Source: Conus ventricosus (taxonomy: Eukaryota; Mollusca; Gastropoda; Neogastropoda; Conidae). Taken from it: a stretch of DNA of 64,000 bases. Under the pieces are notes generated by a model that was given only the letters and a program-made list of their open reading frames with translations, ran no database searches and was not told the DNA's origin. The translations under genes and the position numbers were made by a program. Shown in pieces: positions 46,363 through 61,078 of this stretch; the first letter of the stretch is position 1; the number at the start of each line of letters is the position of its first letter. The DNA lies in the NCBI GenBank assembly GCA_018398815.1, contig CM031601.1:28900578-28964577 (forward strand), given 5' to 3'.

Positions 46363-46730
46363 TGACTGTCTTGTCTTGGTACATAATGGAGCTGTTCTTG
46401 TATCTCAGGTACAGAGGGGGGTGCATTTGGTGTAGTATGGTACTATTTTGTTGACTGTGCCAAGTCGCTACACATTCATTGTGACAAAGTGCTACACCAA
46501 AAAACAAACAAATTAAAAGGAAAAGTACTGCTTCATGAATTCAGCTGCAGCTTAAGTGGATCACAGACGTCGTAGATCATAAGAATGTATATATTTTGTG
46601 AGAGAGGGCCGAGTTCAGTAAGAAGAGGAAGAAAAAGGAGAGAAAACTGCCTTGAGACGTTCCCGACTTTGCAGCAGTATGGATTGTTTTTGTTGACAGA
46701 GATTCAGTCGCTTCAGCTGGTTTTTTTTTT

Positions 46731-46842
46731 TACAGCAAGTCAGAACCATGTGATAACTTGCGAGGTTTCCATCTTGTTAGTCTGATTACAGCGAGTCAAA
46801 ACTATGTGATAACTTGCGAGGTTTCCATCTTGTTAGTCTGAT
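46731..46842. repeat. 56-bp tandem duplication in RBX1 intron 3
   Basis: TACAGC(A/G)AGTCA(G/A)AAC(C/T)ATG, TGATAACTTGCGAGGTTTCC and ATCTTGTTAGTCTGAT are repeated. Confidence 0.93.
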
Positions 46843-48421
46843 AAGTGATGAGTGTGAAGCGAATTGCGACCGAAAGTGTTATTGTTTCAGACTTGTGATA
46901 CTGCATACGAGTGCTGTGTTTAAATTTGGGATGCTGTACTTAACATGCTACACATTGTGCTTTGGAGGCCTTAGCAGTTCTGCAGGCGCCCTGATATGCA
47001 ACACTTGCGAAGCAATTTGAAAATCATTACAAAATGCTCAAGACTTTAGGTGGAGTGCCACTAACCATTCCAACCAGAAAGCTGATCTTATAGACTCCAA
47101 TTAAATGTGATCAGTGTGACCCAGCTGCAGTGCGATTGTATCCTGTTGGATATTGAGGACTCCCACCTCTCATTTTCACCTGTGTTAAACGTTAGTTGCA
47201 GATCTATAATGGTTGTCTGATCACAGCTCACCTAAAGCTTACCTGTACTAAGTGGGAGGTACAACATTTAGGGTGTGGGGTGGGAGCCAAGTCTATCAAC
47301 AGCTTCTTGTTGTGGGCAGTGGACATTTTTGTTGAAATGACGTGAGAAGAGAGGGGTGGATAGGAATTTAGGATAACGCCCATGTAGATAATGTAGATAA
47401 TTGGTTTACATCAGGTCTGTCTTGACAGGTTGCTGATAGACCTGTTTTTCATTCTCTGGGCTGATCTCAGATGAGAGGAATTGGATAGAAATTGAGCTTC
47501 TGCTTTTACATAATGAATACCAAAGGGCAACAAGTCCCCAACAGTCAACTGTTAAAACTGAGGGCATAATAGGACATGTTGACCCACAGATTTTAGTATT
47601 GGATACTTTTATATTTTTGTAATGATTCAGATGAAGTCAGCGACTAAGATGCTTTGAATTTCAGTTTAGTTGGAGGGTGTGTGTGTGTGTGTGAGTGTGA
47701 GTGAGTAAGAAAGAGAGAGAGAGAGGCAAGACTAATTGGAGACCACATGTCTGAATTATGTGGTGCAGTGATGCCTACTGTCCTGGAAAATCAGTATGTA
47801 TTATGAAAAAGGTAAAAACTTGATGGTCGTGATAGTTGTAGGTCGCATGTTACTGAAAGAAAAATCCTGAAAACAAATGAGAACAGCTTTTTTTCAGAGA
47901 CAGGCAAATGTAAAGGCAGAGGGAAGTTGTGAATCAAACACTGCGCGTCATTAGTTCATAACTGAAAAAAATGGTCTGTTGGAATAAACTGATCAGCCTG
48001 ACATGTTCTAAATGATACTGCCCCCCCCCCCCCCCCCCCAAAAAAAAAACAAACAAAAAAAACAACATTTTGTCATATCAGATGATAGTGTACTGATACT
48101 GCTGGTAGAAAGGAAATGTTTTTTGATAATTGACTGACAGAGATACAGAGAACATACATATTCCTTTGCAGATTCAGAGATATGTTAGTGCCTTTTGGAG
48201 TATGCCAACTTGAAATAGCCCCAGCTGTAAGGGCGTGGTGGAGTTGGAGAATTTTGAGCCTAAGCCGCTCGTGAATTATGTCTGTGAAAGATAGACAGTT
48301 CTGTTTACCTTTTTCCATGTTCTCAGTACAAGATAGAGTTCCGTAAATGTGAACTCCACTGTCATTCTCTTGGTTACTCTTTCTAGCGGTCTTTTTCGTT
48401 AAGTGTACAACTGTCCAGTGA

Positions 48422-48805
<384 letters not shown>

Positions 48806-50460
48806 TGAAATAAGATTTTAAATAACTTTCGGGATCAGGAGCCATGTTCTGAGAATAAGAAGTGTGCAATTGGAAAGGCATATTTGGGATGTTCTAACAA
48901 TACAAGATGGCTTTAAAGCTAGATTTATAGATGCTCCTTCTCTGGAAGCCTGCTTTAGATGTTCATAATAAAAAAGATCAAAGGTAAAATATAACAAAAG
49001 CCTGTGTGTAGACACTTTAATTTTAATTTGTGCAAATTTGTCAGTTCCAGCATCAGTTGGGCTATGTTTAATTGTTCATGTGGATTAGGGCGGGATTCCT
49101 TTTCTTTCTTTCTTCTCTCTTTTTTTTTTTTGTTGTGTGTAACAATTCCAGCACTATTTCTCTGGAGGATTTTTTTTTCTTTTCATGTCTGCCATAATCA
49201 AAGTCATCAAATTGTAGCCTTGGCACCATCGCAGACACATAACTCTTTCCATTTTGCATGCAGGCTACAAGTATTTCAACCAGGATTCCTTAATCACATT
49301 AAAAGATCAATGTCAACCAGACTTACCTTCCCTGCAAACTTTGTGCTTATTGTTGATCGAGTTTGATTTGGGGAAACAACCAAAGAAGCTATCACGTCCA
49401 ATTTCTAAAAAATAAATTTCTAATAAGGATGGAAACCCTGAAGTTGATAATTGGATGAGAAATGACAGGATGAAAAGCAAAGAGCAAAATAAATTCTGTC
49501 AGAAGGATGAAGGTACAATTCAGCCTGAAATGGTCTTGCAGTATGAGGCCCAATAAACCTAATCTGGTGACTTGTATGGAGACTCGACGGTCCATCAATC
49601 AAATCATCAATCTGGAAAAAAAAGAATTTTACTGTAATACTATTTCAGCAATACAAGTAACAGCTAAATATTTTTGTTGTGTTGTTATTGGTTGAAAGTA
49701 ATTAAATTTAATTACATGCAAAAAACAAGGTATGTCTTGGACTGAGAGAATGATTTTCAGGGAGCATGAGAAATGATGTGTATGGATGAAGTTTCAAGTG
49801 CATTTTCCTGTTTCTTTACAAGTGTGTAGTTTTTATTGTTATGATGCATACGATACTTTATACAAGGCGAGTACTTGGATCTATGTTGTTGTTATGTGTT
49901 GGTGTGCATGTGCCATTGCATGTGTGTATACATGTCAGTCTTTTTTGTATTGTAACATGCATTTTGCATTATATCAGAAGCCATAAAAATCTTTAGGAGG
50001 TGGTTTTGGAAACTGTCTCCCCCCTCCCCCCCCCCCTTCCCATAGACCCATTGTGAAAAGTTATTAATTAAAATGCAAAAATGCTTGTCACTGAAAGGCC
50101 ATAGGCATCATGGGTATGCCCAGAGGATTGAAGGAAGATAACTCTGAAAACTCGCTTGAAAAGTATTTGATCAGTCATGGACATTGGTGCATCATCCCAT
50201 GAATCGGTACAAACTTACTATTTCACTAAGTTACTTTAGAGTTTTGTCGATCTGGTTAGATTTGGACCTAACCTTTCCATTTGATGCACCTTGTGATCCG
50301 GAGACTGACCACATTCAATACCAGAATCCTCTTTGAACCCAGAAAGAACGCTCGGCCATATGTCATTTATGTGCCAAAGGACGTAGAAACCTTTTGTGTA
50401 GATTCAAGAACATGATTCCTTGATTGTTATGTTAAAAATTGAAGTGAAATTTACATATGA

Positions 50461-50571
<111 letters not shown>

Positions 50572-51207
50572 TAAGTAGTGCCATCGTCTGTCTGCCCTGT
50601 CTAGTGGTACTTACCTCTCTCTCTCTTATATATATATATATATATTTATATAAATAAGTACGTATGTATTGTACATATAGTTTATTTGATTGGTCATAAA
50701 AGCACTTGCAAATATTCACAGAAACTTTGACATTAAGCATTGCGAAAGATTGATTGAACGTGGTTTATGTATGCAGGAATGTATTGGACTAGTGTTAGTA
50801 AAAGATGTTCAGTCAGAGATCCCTGAGCTTTTTTTTTTATTTTTTTTTTTTATAGAGTTTTCTCCTTTTTACTGAATTCAAAGGTGAGTCATGGCACACT
50901 CACATTGCATGTCTGTTTCCCATTCTTTTAGTTCCAAATATTGATTGCCATAAGATATTTTTGTGGTGCAGTCTCTGGATGCTGGCTAGTAATTTTTTCT
51001 TTCTTTCTCATTTTGTGGGGTGGATTATTAGATTTGCGTACTTGTTTTAAACAACTGATAACGTACCCTTGTTTATGGTCCAAATTTCTGCTCTTTTGTG
51101 AACAATATTAGTTTTACTTGTGATGTCCCTTCCCTTATTAACTTACCTACCCCCTCATTCGTATTCCACCTGGCACCTGATAATGACTGCCTGTGTTCTG
51201 TTTACAG

Positions 51208-51220
51208 GTACGGCCATTGA
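51208..51220 (+). CDS. RBX1: RBX1 exon 6 (last residues and stop)
   Basis: The acceptor ctgtttacag is followed by G TAC GGC CAT TGA, completing KYGH and stop. KYGH is the conserved RBX1 C-terminus. The 3' UTR follows; its length is unknown. Confidence 0.95.
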
Positions 51221-54135
51221 AGAAAGTTGCTTGTCCCCTTGGAGGCCCACAGCTGTCCCATTCGTATCATCATGTATAAATCAACACCACAACTACACGC
51301 ACTCCCCCATCCCCAACCTTTTTTTTTTCTTTTCTAACGTTTTCCTTCTGTCTTTGATAGATGTTTTGCAGGCTATACATGACGTTCTTTTTGTCATCTT
51401 GAAGGGTTTGGATCAAAATAGATGAGAGAAAAGACATTCTGGAGTCTTTGTGTGTGTGTGTATGTGTGCGCGCACAAGTGGGAAAGTATTGAATGTGGTT
51501 TTGAAACTATGCATTCCAGAAAAGATTTTTTGTAAAAAAAAAAAAGGAATATTTTCAGCACTCCATGTGATTCAACACATTGCTCATGGCATCAGGAAAA
51601 AGCTGAATCTATTTCTGCTCATCACTCAACAAAGGCATGATAGTTGTTCCGAATACTGTCTATCATTATTTCTTCAACTAGTTCAGGTGATAGTTTTTTT
51701 TTTATTTCCTACATACATAGTTGTTCTGCATGCACCAACTTTCACTCGAGATAGTTTTTTTAATCTTCATTGGTATTCCATGACAACCACCTTTCTGCTC
51801 AAATTTTTATGTGTGTGTGTTTTCTGAAACCTTGCTGTATCGGCATTTCTTTTCTTTTTTCTTTGGGCATCTTTATTTTTTTTTTTACATCTATAGATGT
51901 TTCCCTCTCCTTCTATCCCTAATGGATAATAATGTAAGTGTCTACAGGAAATGGAAACATAGCCCAATTCTTCGGTAATTGGGTTTTGTCTGGCTATTTA
52001 TAGACATACATATGACAACTGGATGTGACAAGTCACTCCACAGGCGTGCGCAGTATGAAATTTTCAGAGAAAAAAAAAAGGACGGTTTCTGTGCACATTT
52101 ACATGAACAACAGAATGTTACTTTACCTATGAGCTAAAATGACTTGGTAAATGACCATGAGCAACGCATGTCTGTGCAGTTTTCTTTAGACATGAACGAC
52201 AGAATGTTACTGTACTGATGACCTGGTAAACGACCATGTATGTGCAGTTTTCTTTAGATGCTTTTTTTTTTTCAATCGGATGAAAGTCTGGATTTTCTTT
52301 TTTTTTTCTCCTTCAAGACGTGCATGCAGACCACAGGGTGCACAGCCATGTATTCAAAGGCAGACACACCTATGCACATAAAAACAGCCACAAAACTGAA
52401 TCAACATTTTATTATTTCTGATTTGGAGATTACCAGCCTTCCCATAATTCATATAACCATGTCAGTGGTAGGGTTATCTCATATCCACTTCTTACCCATC
52501 AACAACAAGTGACCAAACTTCAGATTGCAATCGTTAAAATTCTTAAAACAAGAATACTTTCATAGGGAAAAAAATGAATAAAAATTGCACATCACAACTA
52601 AAAATGCAAATAACTCGAAAATATAACTCAAAACCAGTATTAAAGTAATGAAGATAATTCCCATAGCCTTACACTGGAAAAATATTAACCAGAAGAAAAA
52701 GTAGTAATAATGATAATTCTCCGACACACTCTTTGCTGACAAAGTCTTCACAGGTAAAACTACAATACTTTGTATACGATAATTTTTGTGTATAAAATGT
52801 ACGTTAATTCAGCTTATCCATGAACACAACAGTCAACGTTTATGAATTTAAACAAAAAAACAAAACAAACAAAAAAGATATTGAAACTGCATAAGAAAAT
52901 CGGCAGCCATAAAATTTGATTCCTACAGTTCATGAGCATGTTTACGCATATGGCTACGCTATTAAAAACAAAAGGGAAAACCCGTTGGTAATAGTTGGTA
53001 AGGGTATCATTGGCCTCAGAAGACGTTCTGACAACACTTGTACATATATCAAACTTTCTTTGTAAACTACATTCATAATGAGGACGTCTCATTTTTCTAC
53101 TGGGAAATAAAATTCTCACTCATAAATATACTATTTTCTGGTCTCTAATCAAGATAACTAAAAAGTGATGAGATCAATCATTCAGCAAAAACATGACAAT
53201 AAGATATAGTTATGGTTTTAGCATGAGAGCAAACAGGTTGCCTCAGCCTGAAACCTTGCTTGTTTTTTTAAATAGATCGTATAAACAAAAGCCATTTGAA
53301 ACATGACAGAATTTGCAATGTCTACGCTAAAAATTTAAAAAGCCCTCTAACCTTTCTTCAAGGTACTGGAAAGGCGAATTTTTTATTCCTAGAATTACTT
53401 ATTCTTACAGCAACGCATGACAGCAGAAGCTGGCAACATAGTTTCTTTCCGGCTGCGCAAAAAGAAGTATCATACTAAACTACACCATTCAAAAGTCACG
53501 TGTATATGTGAGAATTTTGCAACACAAATGAATGTAATCACTTTGTGATAAACTTGATAACAGCTAGTATAAATAGGGCAGCCATACGATGAGATCATGA
53601 CCTCTTGTTATGTTTCTTGAGAATACCTCAGGAAAACAAATGCATCTGTCAAGGGTAAGCGGATACAAGTCTAAAGGGCGGTGGAATATTTCTTTTTGGT
53701 CAAATTTGAGATAAAGAAAGAATTCAGCACATCTCCTCTATATACATATTTGAATATAACATTTAAAAAAGGAAACCCTAACAAAAAACATGTAGAAATA
53801 TCATCAGAAGAAATATGCATGTCATTGATTTGCAACATATTCAATTGGGCAGTGGATTATTTATCATATTAAAAACAAGAAAACAGGAAACGACACATGC
53901 CAAAATGAAAATGAAGAGGAACCTTGCACACAAAAAAGACCAACAGAAGGGAGGTGTATGTTTTTGGAGGAAAGAAGTTCTTGCTGGAGGGAAAATCTAG
54001 GGCTGGAACACCCATCTTGTGAACAATTTTACAGGGAGATAAATCAAGTAGATTTTGCAGGGAGGCCAGATCATTCAGATCAAAATGGCACATCTGTATA
54101 GCCAAGACAAAAATGAGCTAGAGCAAGTCTTCACA
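51221..54135. other. RBX1 3' UTR and intergenic DNA
   Basis: AT-rich, no exon recognised. AATAAA hexamers at 52577-52582 and near 53105 are candidate transcript ends. The 15-bp inverted pair TCACAAGATGGGTGT at about 54008-54022 and 54899-54913 brackets the 54-kb foldback. Confidence 0.5.
52095..52260. repeat. Imperfect duplication after RBX1
   Basis: ACATGAAC(A/G)ACAGAATGTTACT, a GGTAAA(T/C)GACCATG stretch and TGTGCAGTTTTCTTTAGA occur twice, with an indel between copies. Confidence 0.8.
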
Positions 54136-54898
54136 CAGGGTTCGTACGCTCCTTGAATTGTGACGGTGAATTTCAAGACCTTGAAAATCAATAAAATGTG
54201 GTTCTGTTGACCAAACCTCCTTGAAAACCTTTGAAAATCAAGCCATCAGCTCAAAAAAATTTTAATTTTGGCAAAAAGAAATGGCAGTTTGATTTTTTTC
54301 TGCGTTGAGGCAAATGAAAAATTATTTTAAAACAATTTTTTACATTGTCGCGATCCTGGATTGCCGTCTGCTATTACCAAGGGAGGTAATTTGTAACTTC
54401 AATTTTGATCAAATTATCTCCCTTGGTATTAACGCTCGCGACGACGTTTGTAAACGTTTTTTTAAACTAGTTTTTTTTTTTAAAAACTTTTTTTCCTCCA
54501 ACCAGTCTCTTACACACCATGCATAGTCTGTATGTTCTCTTACAAATGGACATATTTTTGCTGATTTTAGTGTTTTGGCATTTAATACAAAGAGTCTGAG
54601 TTTGTTAATGTTCTAATGTGTGGTTGTACTGGCACAGTCTGATAAAAACTGAGAAAAAGAAATGGCAGTTTGATTTTTCTGTATTCAGGATGATGAAAAA
54701 ATTATTTAAAAACAAAGTTTTTTGCTGTTTTCTTTGTACAAAAAAAAATTTTAAATATTTTTTTTTCATCAACCTTAATACAGAAAAATCAAACTGCCAT
54801 TTCTGTTTTCAATTTTTATGCAAGTATTGTAGCCTTGAAATAGAAAAGGCACTCCTTGAAAACTCGAATTTTGTTCTTGGGAGTCTGTAGGAACCCCG
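54136..54898. mobile_element. Foldback DNA element with CAGGGTTC/GGAACCCC ends
   Basis: The left end CAGGGTTCGTACGCTCCTTG is mirrored at the right by GTCTGTAGGAACCCCGTC, and CCTTGAAAA-type motifs occur inside both. Nested inverted repeats lie within it: 54653-54805 (GAAATGGCAGTTTGATTTTT against its complement) and 54385-54437 (TACCAAGGGAGGTAATTT against AAATTATCTCCCTTGGTA). No coding capacity. CAGGG ends recall hAT/P-type elements, but no clean 8-bp duplication was seen. Confidence 0.6.
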
Positions 54899-54899
54899 T

Positions 54900-56541
54900 C
54901 ACAAGATGGGTGTGCCCGTCCAACTTGCTGTTTCAACATGTAAATGCACGCTTCGACTTCTCAGCAGCAAACCTACAGTAGTGGTGAAAGCACTTACTGA
55001 ACTAGTGCCAGTAAAGTATATGAGATTACATGACAGCAATAATAATATTAAATATAGTATAAATGATGATAAAGGTAAGATGAACACGCACAGTATCAAC
55101 CAGCACATTATATACATTAGAATTTAGTACACTCAGTACCTTCCCGATGCATAAATCTGTCCTGCTGTAACTAGCAAATTATGTCAGTCCACCAATAAAG
55201 AAAAAACATAAAAAGTTTGTTTTTCACATTACTGTTCTTTGGATGAAAACAAAATGAGACAAATTTTGTGCTTATGAAATCATTAATCAAAGCTCTTGAG
55301 ATCTGAATAGAATGATTTTCACCAAGTACAATTTAAAATGTCTTGATGACGAACACAAGCCTGATGAAGTTTGTATGGAACAAAACATAATTGTTACCTC
55401 CCCAAGTTCACTAACATCCTTTTGTTTGTATGCTTGCAACCATGTCTGCAAAATTGCCTACACAGAAAAAAAACAAACCACTACAGGTCTGATTTTAATG
55501 CAACTTGATGGAAAGAAAAACAAACTAATAAACGTTCGATCACAACCTCATCTAGTGTACTGTTAGATTTACACTACAAGCCAACTTGGCCTTGCTGCAC
55601 ATCCTGTGAATGGGAAATTCCGATGAGTCTGGTAAAACAAATGATATGCTAGAGCTAGTTCAGATCTAAACGGCTCTAATCATGTTTCATTTGAACAGAA
55701 GTGTGTAAGAAAGACCACTACTAGGTAGAGTTTCATTGCAAGATATGTGAATGCAAGAAGTTTTTAAGTCTGTAAACCTCATCAACAAACGCAGTCAACA
55801 GCCATCCCCTGGGTTTCCAGTTCTAGAAATTGGCACAATTATGACCAAAAAACAAGGCTGCACTTGCATTTCACATTAATGTTAACCCAACAGTAGTCAC
55901 AGGCCAAATATTTCAGCCTGTGAATCCAAACATCAAACCTGCTTGAAAGACATCCCCAAGCTATCACATGCTTGAAAATAGACAATCGCATTTTCATGAA
56001 CTTTAAACGAAATTGTAATAACTCTAAAAACATGTAATGATGAGCAAACGTTTCAGCTGCACCAATTTGTGATTTGATTGTTAAAAATCTCGCAAGTTTT
56101 AACAGAATTGGATCCTATATACCGACCTCTGGGATCTGGGGGGAAAAATTTCTAATTTTAGGCTGAATTGCAAGTGAAATACTGAAGCTACAATCCACCC
56201 TGAGGCTACAGATGGCCAGAGAATTGAACGACCGGAGCTAAGAGTTATGTATGAAACCATATGACGATTCTTCACTTCACAATCACTCCATCAGCATACA
56301 ACTGAGAACACACACAAGTCTGTGACTTTGTCTCAAAGTCTTGATAAACGAAGAAGTGTACGGCTATGTCAAGAAATAACAGGAATATAAACCAGGATAC
56401 CTTTATGGCACACTCGTACACTTTTTTTGTTTTTTTTAATTAAAGATTTTCATTCCAGCCAACCACACAGCCTTTCTCAGGGCTGCCAATCTGGAGATGA
56501 AAATTACTACAAAAACCATGTCTACAACTGAATGGCATGTA
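54900..56541. other. Intergenic, nothing recognised
   Basis: AT-rich unique-looking DNA without exon-like frames or obvious repeats. Confidence 0.6.
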
Positions 56542-58160
56542 TACACATGGAAAAAAGTTAAGCAACCCTCACATTTATCGCTAAGGACGAGATATAATAC
56601 TATTTAAATGAAAGCAACACTCAAGTAAATCAAAATGGTCTTTATTCCATGAAAGTATGACACTGTCCCATTACCGAAACAATAGAAATATGGTTCAGTG
56701 TTTGATAATTCAACTGCAAAATGGTGAACCAAGATATGCACCATTTTTGAACAAAAACATGGCATGGTTAAGTTTGGAAATAACAATTTCATCCAGTTGA
56801 TGCCGAAATTAATTTTGGTAGGAAAACAACAATGAAAGTGTCCAGATTGCATAACAGCAAACAAAAATCAATACCGGGTGTATCCTCCCTGTACATTGAT
56901 GACTGCCTGAATCCTTCGTCTCATCCCTCCAGTGAGTCGTCTGATCTGCTGAAAGGTGATCTGCTGCCACTCACGATGCAATGTTGCTTCCAGTTCCTGG
57001 AGATTTTGCAGAGGAGGGTCCAGTGTCTGTATTCGACGGCCAAGCAAGTCCCATAGATGCTCCAGCGGATTGAGGTCCGGACTCATGGCAGGCCATGGTA
57101 ATGTTGTCACCGCCTCTTGCTGGAGGTATGCTGTGACTGCTCTTGAACGATGAGGCCGGGCATTGTCATCCATGAACACAGGTCTTGTGGCTAGTGGGTG
57201 GTCGTCAAAATGAGGCACAACAGCTGGCTGCAGTGCCTCCCGGATGTAGCGATCTCCGGTCAAGTTGCCACGAATGGTCACCAGGTCCATCTTGCAGTCG
57301 TGTGAGATGCATCCCCACACCATGACGGAGCCGCCGCCGAAAGGTACAGTTTGTTTGATGTTCCTTGCAGCATAGGCTGTTTGGGGATGCCTCCATACTC
57401 TCGCTCTGCCATCTGTAACATGCAGTATAGAAGCGGCTCTCATCAGACCAGTGGATCTTCCTCCAGTTCCTTAGGTTCCAGTGCTGTCGGTCAAGACACC
57501 AGGTCAAACGTAATCTCTTATGATTGTCTGTAAGGTGTGGACGCTTGATGACTCTTCTTGCCCTCAGTCCTATAGCTTGCGAGCGATTTCTAACGGTTTT
57601 TGTGGACAGAGGTCGATTTGGCAGCCACTGCCGTTTCAGTGTGGTTGAAGTTGCGAATCGCTGTTGCCGTACCAGTCGTGGAGCGCCCTGTCTTCACGCT
57701 GGGTAGTGACACGTGGTCTGCCTGATCGTGGCCGGTCATTCACTGTGTTCGTTTCAGCATGTTTTCTTATCAATCGGCTGATTACTGACGTTTGGTATCC
57801 AGTTGACGTCCAATAGCTTTGCTGGTCATACCAGTAGAATGCATGCCAATAATTTGCCAACGTTGTCCTTCTGACATTCTTCTTCGTTCCATCTTGTTGG
57901 ACAGTGACTGTGCAGTGAGAAACTTACTCAAAAACGCACGTTTCTGTGGAGTGAGCAAACTTCATTTTTGCGAGTGCACGGATGGTGTGATGCTCGTGCA
58001 CGCCACATGCAGCCAGAGACTCACCGTCACACTTGGCTGGTTTTATCATCTCTATGGAATACCCGTCTTGTCAGAATTACTATTTTGTGCCATGTTAATA
58101 CTCACAGTTACCTGGGACGGTATGTTTCATTTAGGGTTGCTTAACTTTTTTCCATGTGTA
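56542..58160 (-). mobile_element. Second Tc1-like transposon, 1619 bp, flanked by TA
   Basis: Terminal inverted repeats read TACACATGGAAAAAAGTTAA at the left and the complement at the right, each bordered by TA. The transposase lies on the minus strand. The TIRs and protein differ clearly from the 27-kb element, so it is a separate family. It occupies intergenic DNA between RBX1 and the candidate exons at 61 kb. Confidence 0.93.
56868..57892 (-). pseudogene. Tc1-family DD34E transposase, frame-broken
   Basis: The minus-strand start is MERRRMSEGQRWQIIGMHST and the end is MRRRIQAVINVQGGYTRY, about 340 codons. Catalytic positions are seen in HWSDESRFY, FMDDNARPHRS and, 34 residues later, PLEHLWDLLG. 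The last 190 codons are one frame. Upstream, the coding text shifts frame near 57780, 57640 and 57450 and includes stops, so the copy is inactive as sequenced. Confidence 0.9.
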
Positions 58161-61010
58161 TATATACCTATGCACAAGAATTAGCAGTATTTAGCAACAC
58201 CTATAACACTGCAACGTTCAGGGTAAAATAAATCAAAACTTTTTGTAAACCTCTCTAAATGAACATATCCAATCTTTTGTAAATCTATCTAAATGAACAT
58301 ATCCAATCGCAAACAATTGTCTAAGCATCCGAATGAATGTTCAGAGCTATTCCAACAGACCAATAATCAATTTGACCATCTCCTGTTGGCATTTTTGTTA
58401 CCAGCGAACTTTTGCTACTTGAAATTTACAATTTGAAAGCAGCTTTAAGCCCATCCTATGACAACCGTCTAACTCAAATACAGCTTCTATCCCATCCTAT
58501 AGGAAAAGCACACTGAAGGAGGGACTCTCGTCTGAACAGCAATGATATTTTTTTTGCACTAGTTCTTGCATACAATTAATTCATTGATCAGTTCTACCAT
58601 CTTTCAATCATGCTTTGAAAAGGGAGACAACTCTTGCAGACTTCCATGTGACTTGACCTTGACTTGTTCATGTGCGGGTTGGTATTTTCTGCAAGTCTGG
58701 CTCTTTTAAGTCATTCCTCTTGCAACTCCCTATCCCCATCCACAATTCATATGCTGAAACGGTTACTGTTTCACAAATCAGTAGTTCCTAAACTGAATAC
58801 ATGTTGGTAACTAATTAACAAACAAAAAGAAATTATGCGAAAAGTCAAAACCCCCCTTTTTCTTTCAAACTCGATGGAAGATATAATAAAACAAGAATGA
58901 ACATTAAAGCTTAGAGATAACACACTTGCCTTTTCCTGATCCACAACAATATATAAATTTTCTACACTAATCAGTTAGACTCCTTTAAGAAACCATAAAA
59001 AGAAAGAAAAAAATCCCTTTCTGCTCCAAAAAATTTTTCCGAGTATGAATTAATAAGAAGAGTAATGTATATGCAAACATTAGGGACACACAAAATTAAT
59101 GGAGAAAACAAAATGCAGAAATTCTATCTTTCTATCATGGTTCCAAAGACTAATCAAACACTGTGATGTAATAAAAATGAACCAGAATTGAACAACAACA
59201 AAAATGGAAGCATGGGAAAAGTGACATTATTGTTTGCAGACAGAAAAATCTCCTAACCTGTACCAAACCTGTACCAAACCTGTACCAAACCAAGCAGTTG
59301 GGGGAAGTCACTGAGTAAAAAATAAAAAAAAAAAAAAATAAAGGATTTAAATTCATAAACATGATCCCACAGGCAATATGGCCAATTACTACTACTATGT
59401 TTACTGAAAATACCAGCATAAAATGCAAACGAAAAACTGGAAAAAAAACAACAGAAATGCACAAACACATTTAACAATATATCGAGCTCTAAAAAACTGC
59501 ATTTTCGGGTGATGACGATAATAACAACAAATATGTATCCTCGTAATACTGTATTTAAAAATATGATGACAGCAGTGTCAAAAGGCCTGTATATAATAAG
59601 AAAATACATATCATTTTGAGACATTCCATTCATAATGTGCAAACCAGCTTTTGCATTAAAAACAAATAAAAACACTGAATTAACGATATACTAAAACTCG
59701 TTGGTATTAATCTACAACACAAATGTATCAAGCCGTGAGTTTTCAGACAACTCCAGTTAAACTCATTCAGCTTTTCATCAGTTCAAATTTAAGAAAAAAT
59801 ATCATGAAAATGGATAATCAACAAAATGCCACGTCATCAATTGCCCAACTAATTCAAATGCCCATGATGAAAAAAAGATAAACCGTTCATATGAAGGTTT
59901 GTTATTATTCAGATCTATCACCTGCTTTCATTTTGGGTACTATCAATGTGTAGCATATATAAAAAGAGCACTTGACTTGTACAGCGAAAACTGGTTGTAA
60001 AACTTTGGTTCCTTGAAAAAACATTGTATTTGTGTGTGAAAAGAATCATGGTTAAAATGGAAACTAGGTATACTAAGATGATTTTGTAATCCAGATTTCA
60101 ATCTAAAGAGAAAAAAAAAGAAAAGAAAAAGAACTTGTGCACCAAGTAGTACCTCTAACTTACGGTTGGAAATAATTATAGTTACTGTATCTGAAAAAAC
60201 CTTTGATCACATGAAGTCATGTGCTCATACAAAACTCAGCAAATCATGGAGGCTTTCACATGGGGTTTGAAAACCACACAAACGAGAAACAATCTCACAT
60301 GTTGATGTTTTACAGCAGAATGACAGAAATACATACAAAGTGTTCAGGATTTCCAGTATCTGTTGGCAAAAGGTGGCACTTCTTTGCGTCAAACTAGAAA
60401 TCTATCTGTATGCTGTCACAAAGAAATCTTTATACAAACCGAACAAACAATGTCTATTCTCTTCTTGTAAACTGTCCTACTGCAGCAGCAGATTTTCAAA
60501 TTGCAAAGCTTTGATTTCTTGAGCTTTTGAATTAATAAATAATTGTTTGTCAACAGAGGTTGTTTATATATTTGTTAATGGAATTGTACGGTTTTTTCAA
60601 TCAATTTTTCAAGTCAATAGACTGATGACTGAAATGTTTCTGCATCATATATCTTCAGATCATTTACAGACATCTCACGCCAAAGACAAATCCCAGTACA
60701 TATATACAGCTAAGAATCTGTAAATTTTTACATCTGAAATGACCTCATACAGAAACATTTTGTTCTTCAGAGTCATTTCTGCCTGCTGCTGATATATCAG
60801 TTTTGTATTAACATCCATGACCTGCTGAAAATGATCTGTAATTGCCTGTGGCATCCATATCTGCTGAAAAATGATCTGACCTCACTAACGTTTGCATTGT
60901 GCTGACAGCGATTCCACTATCATTCACTGATCTACTGAAGAAATGTCAAACACCCAAGAAATCGATGACTACTGCTCGCATGTCATCACGGATGTAGTGA
61001 TTTGCTCACT
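58161..61010. other. Intergenic or 3' UTR, nothing recognised
   Basis: AT-rich. A 14-bp triplet array (AACCTGTACCAAAC) at about 59257-59291. If the exon at 61079 is near the end of its gene, part of this may be its 3' UTR. Confidence 0.5.
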
Positions 61011-61078
61011 GACCTGTCACTGCTAATGTGACCAGCGCCTGATTTACTGCATTCAGTAGTGTCACCACTCGTGCCCAC

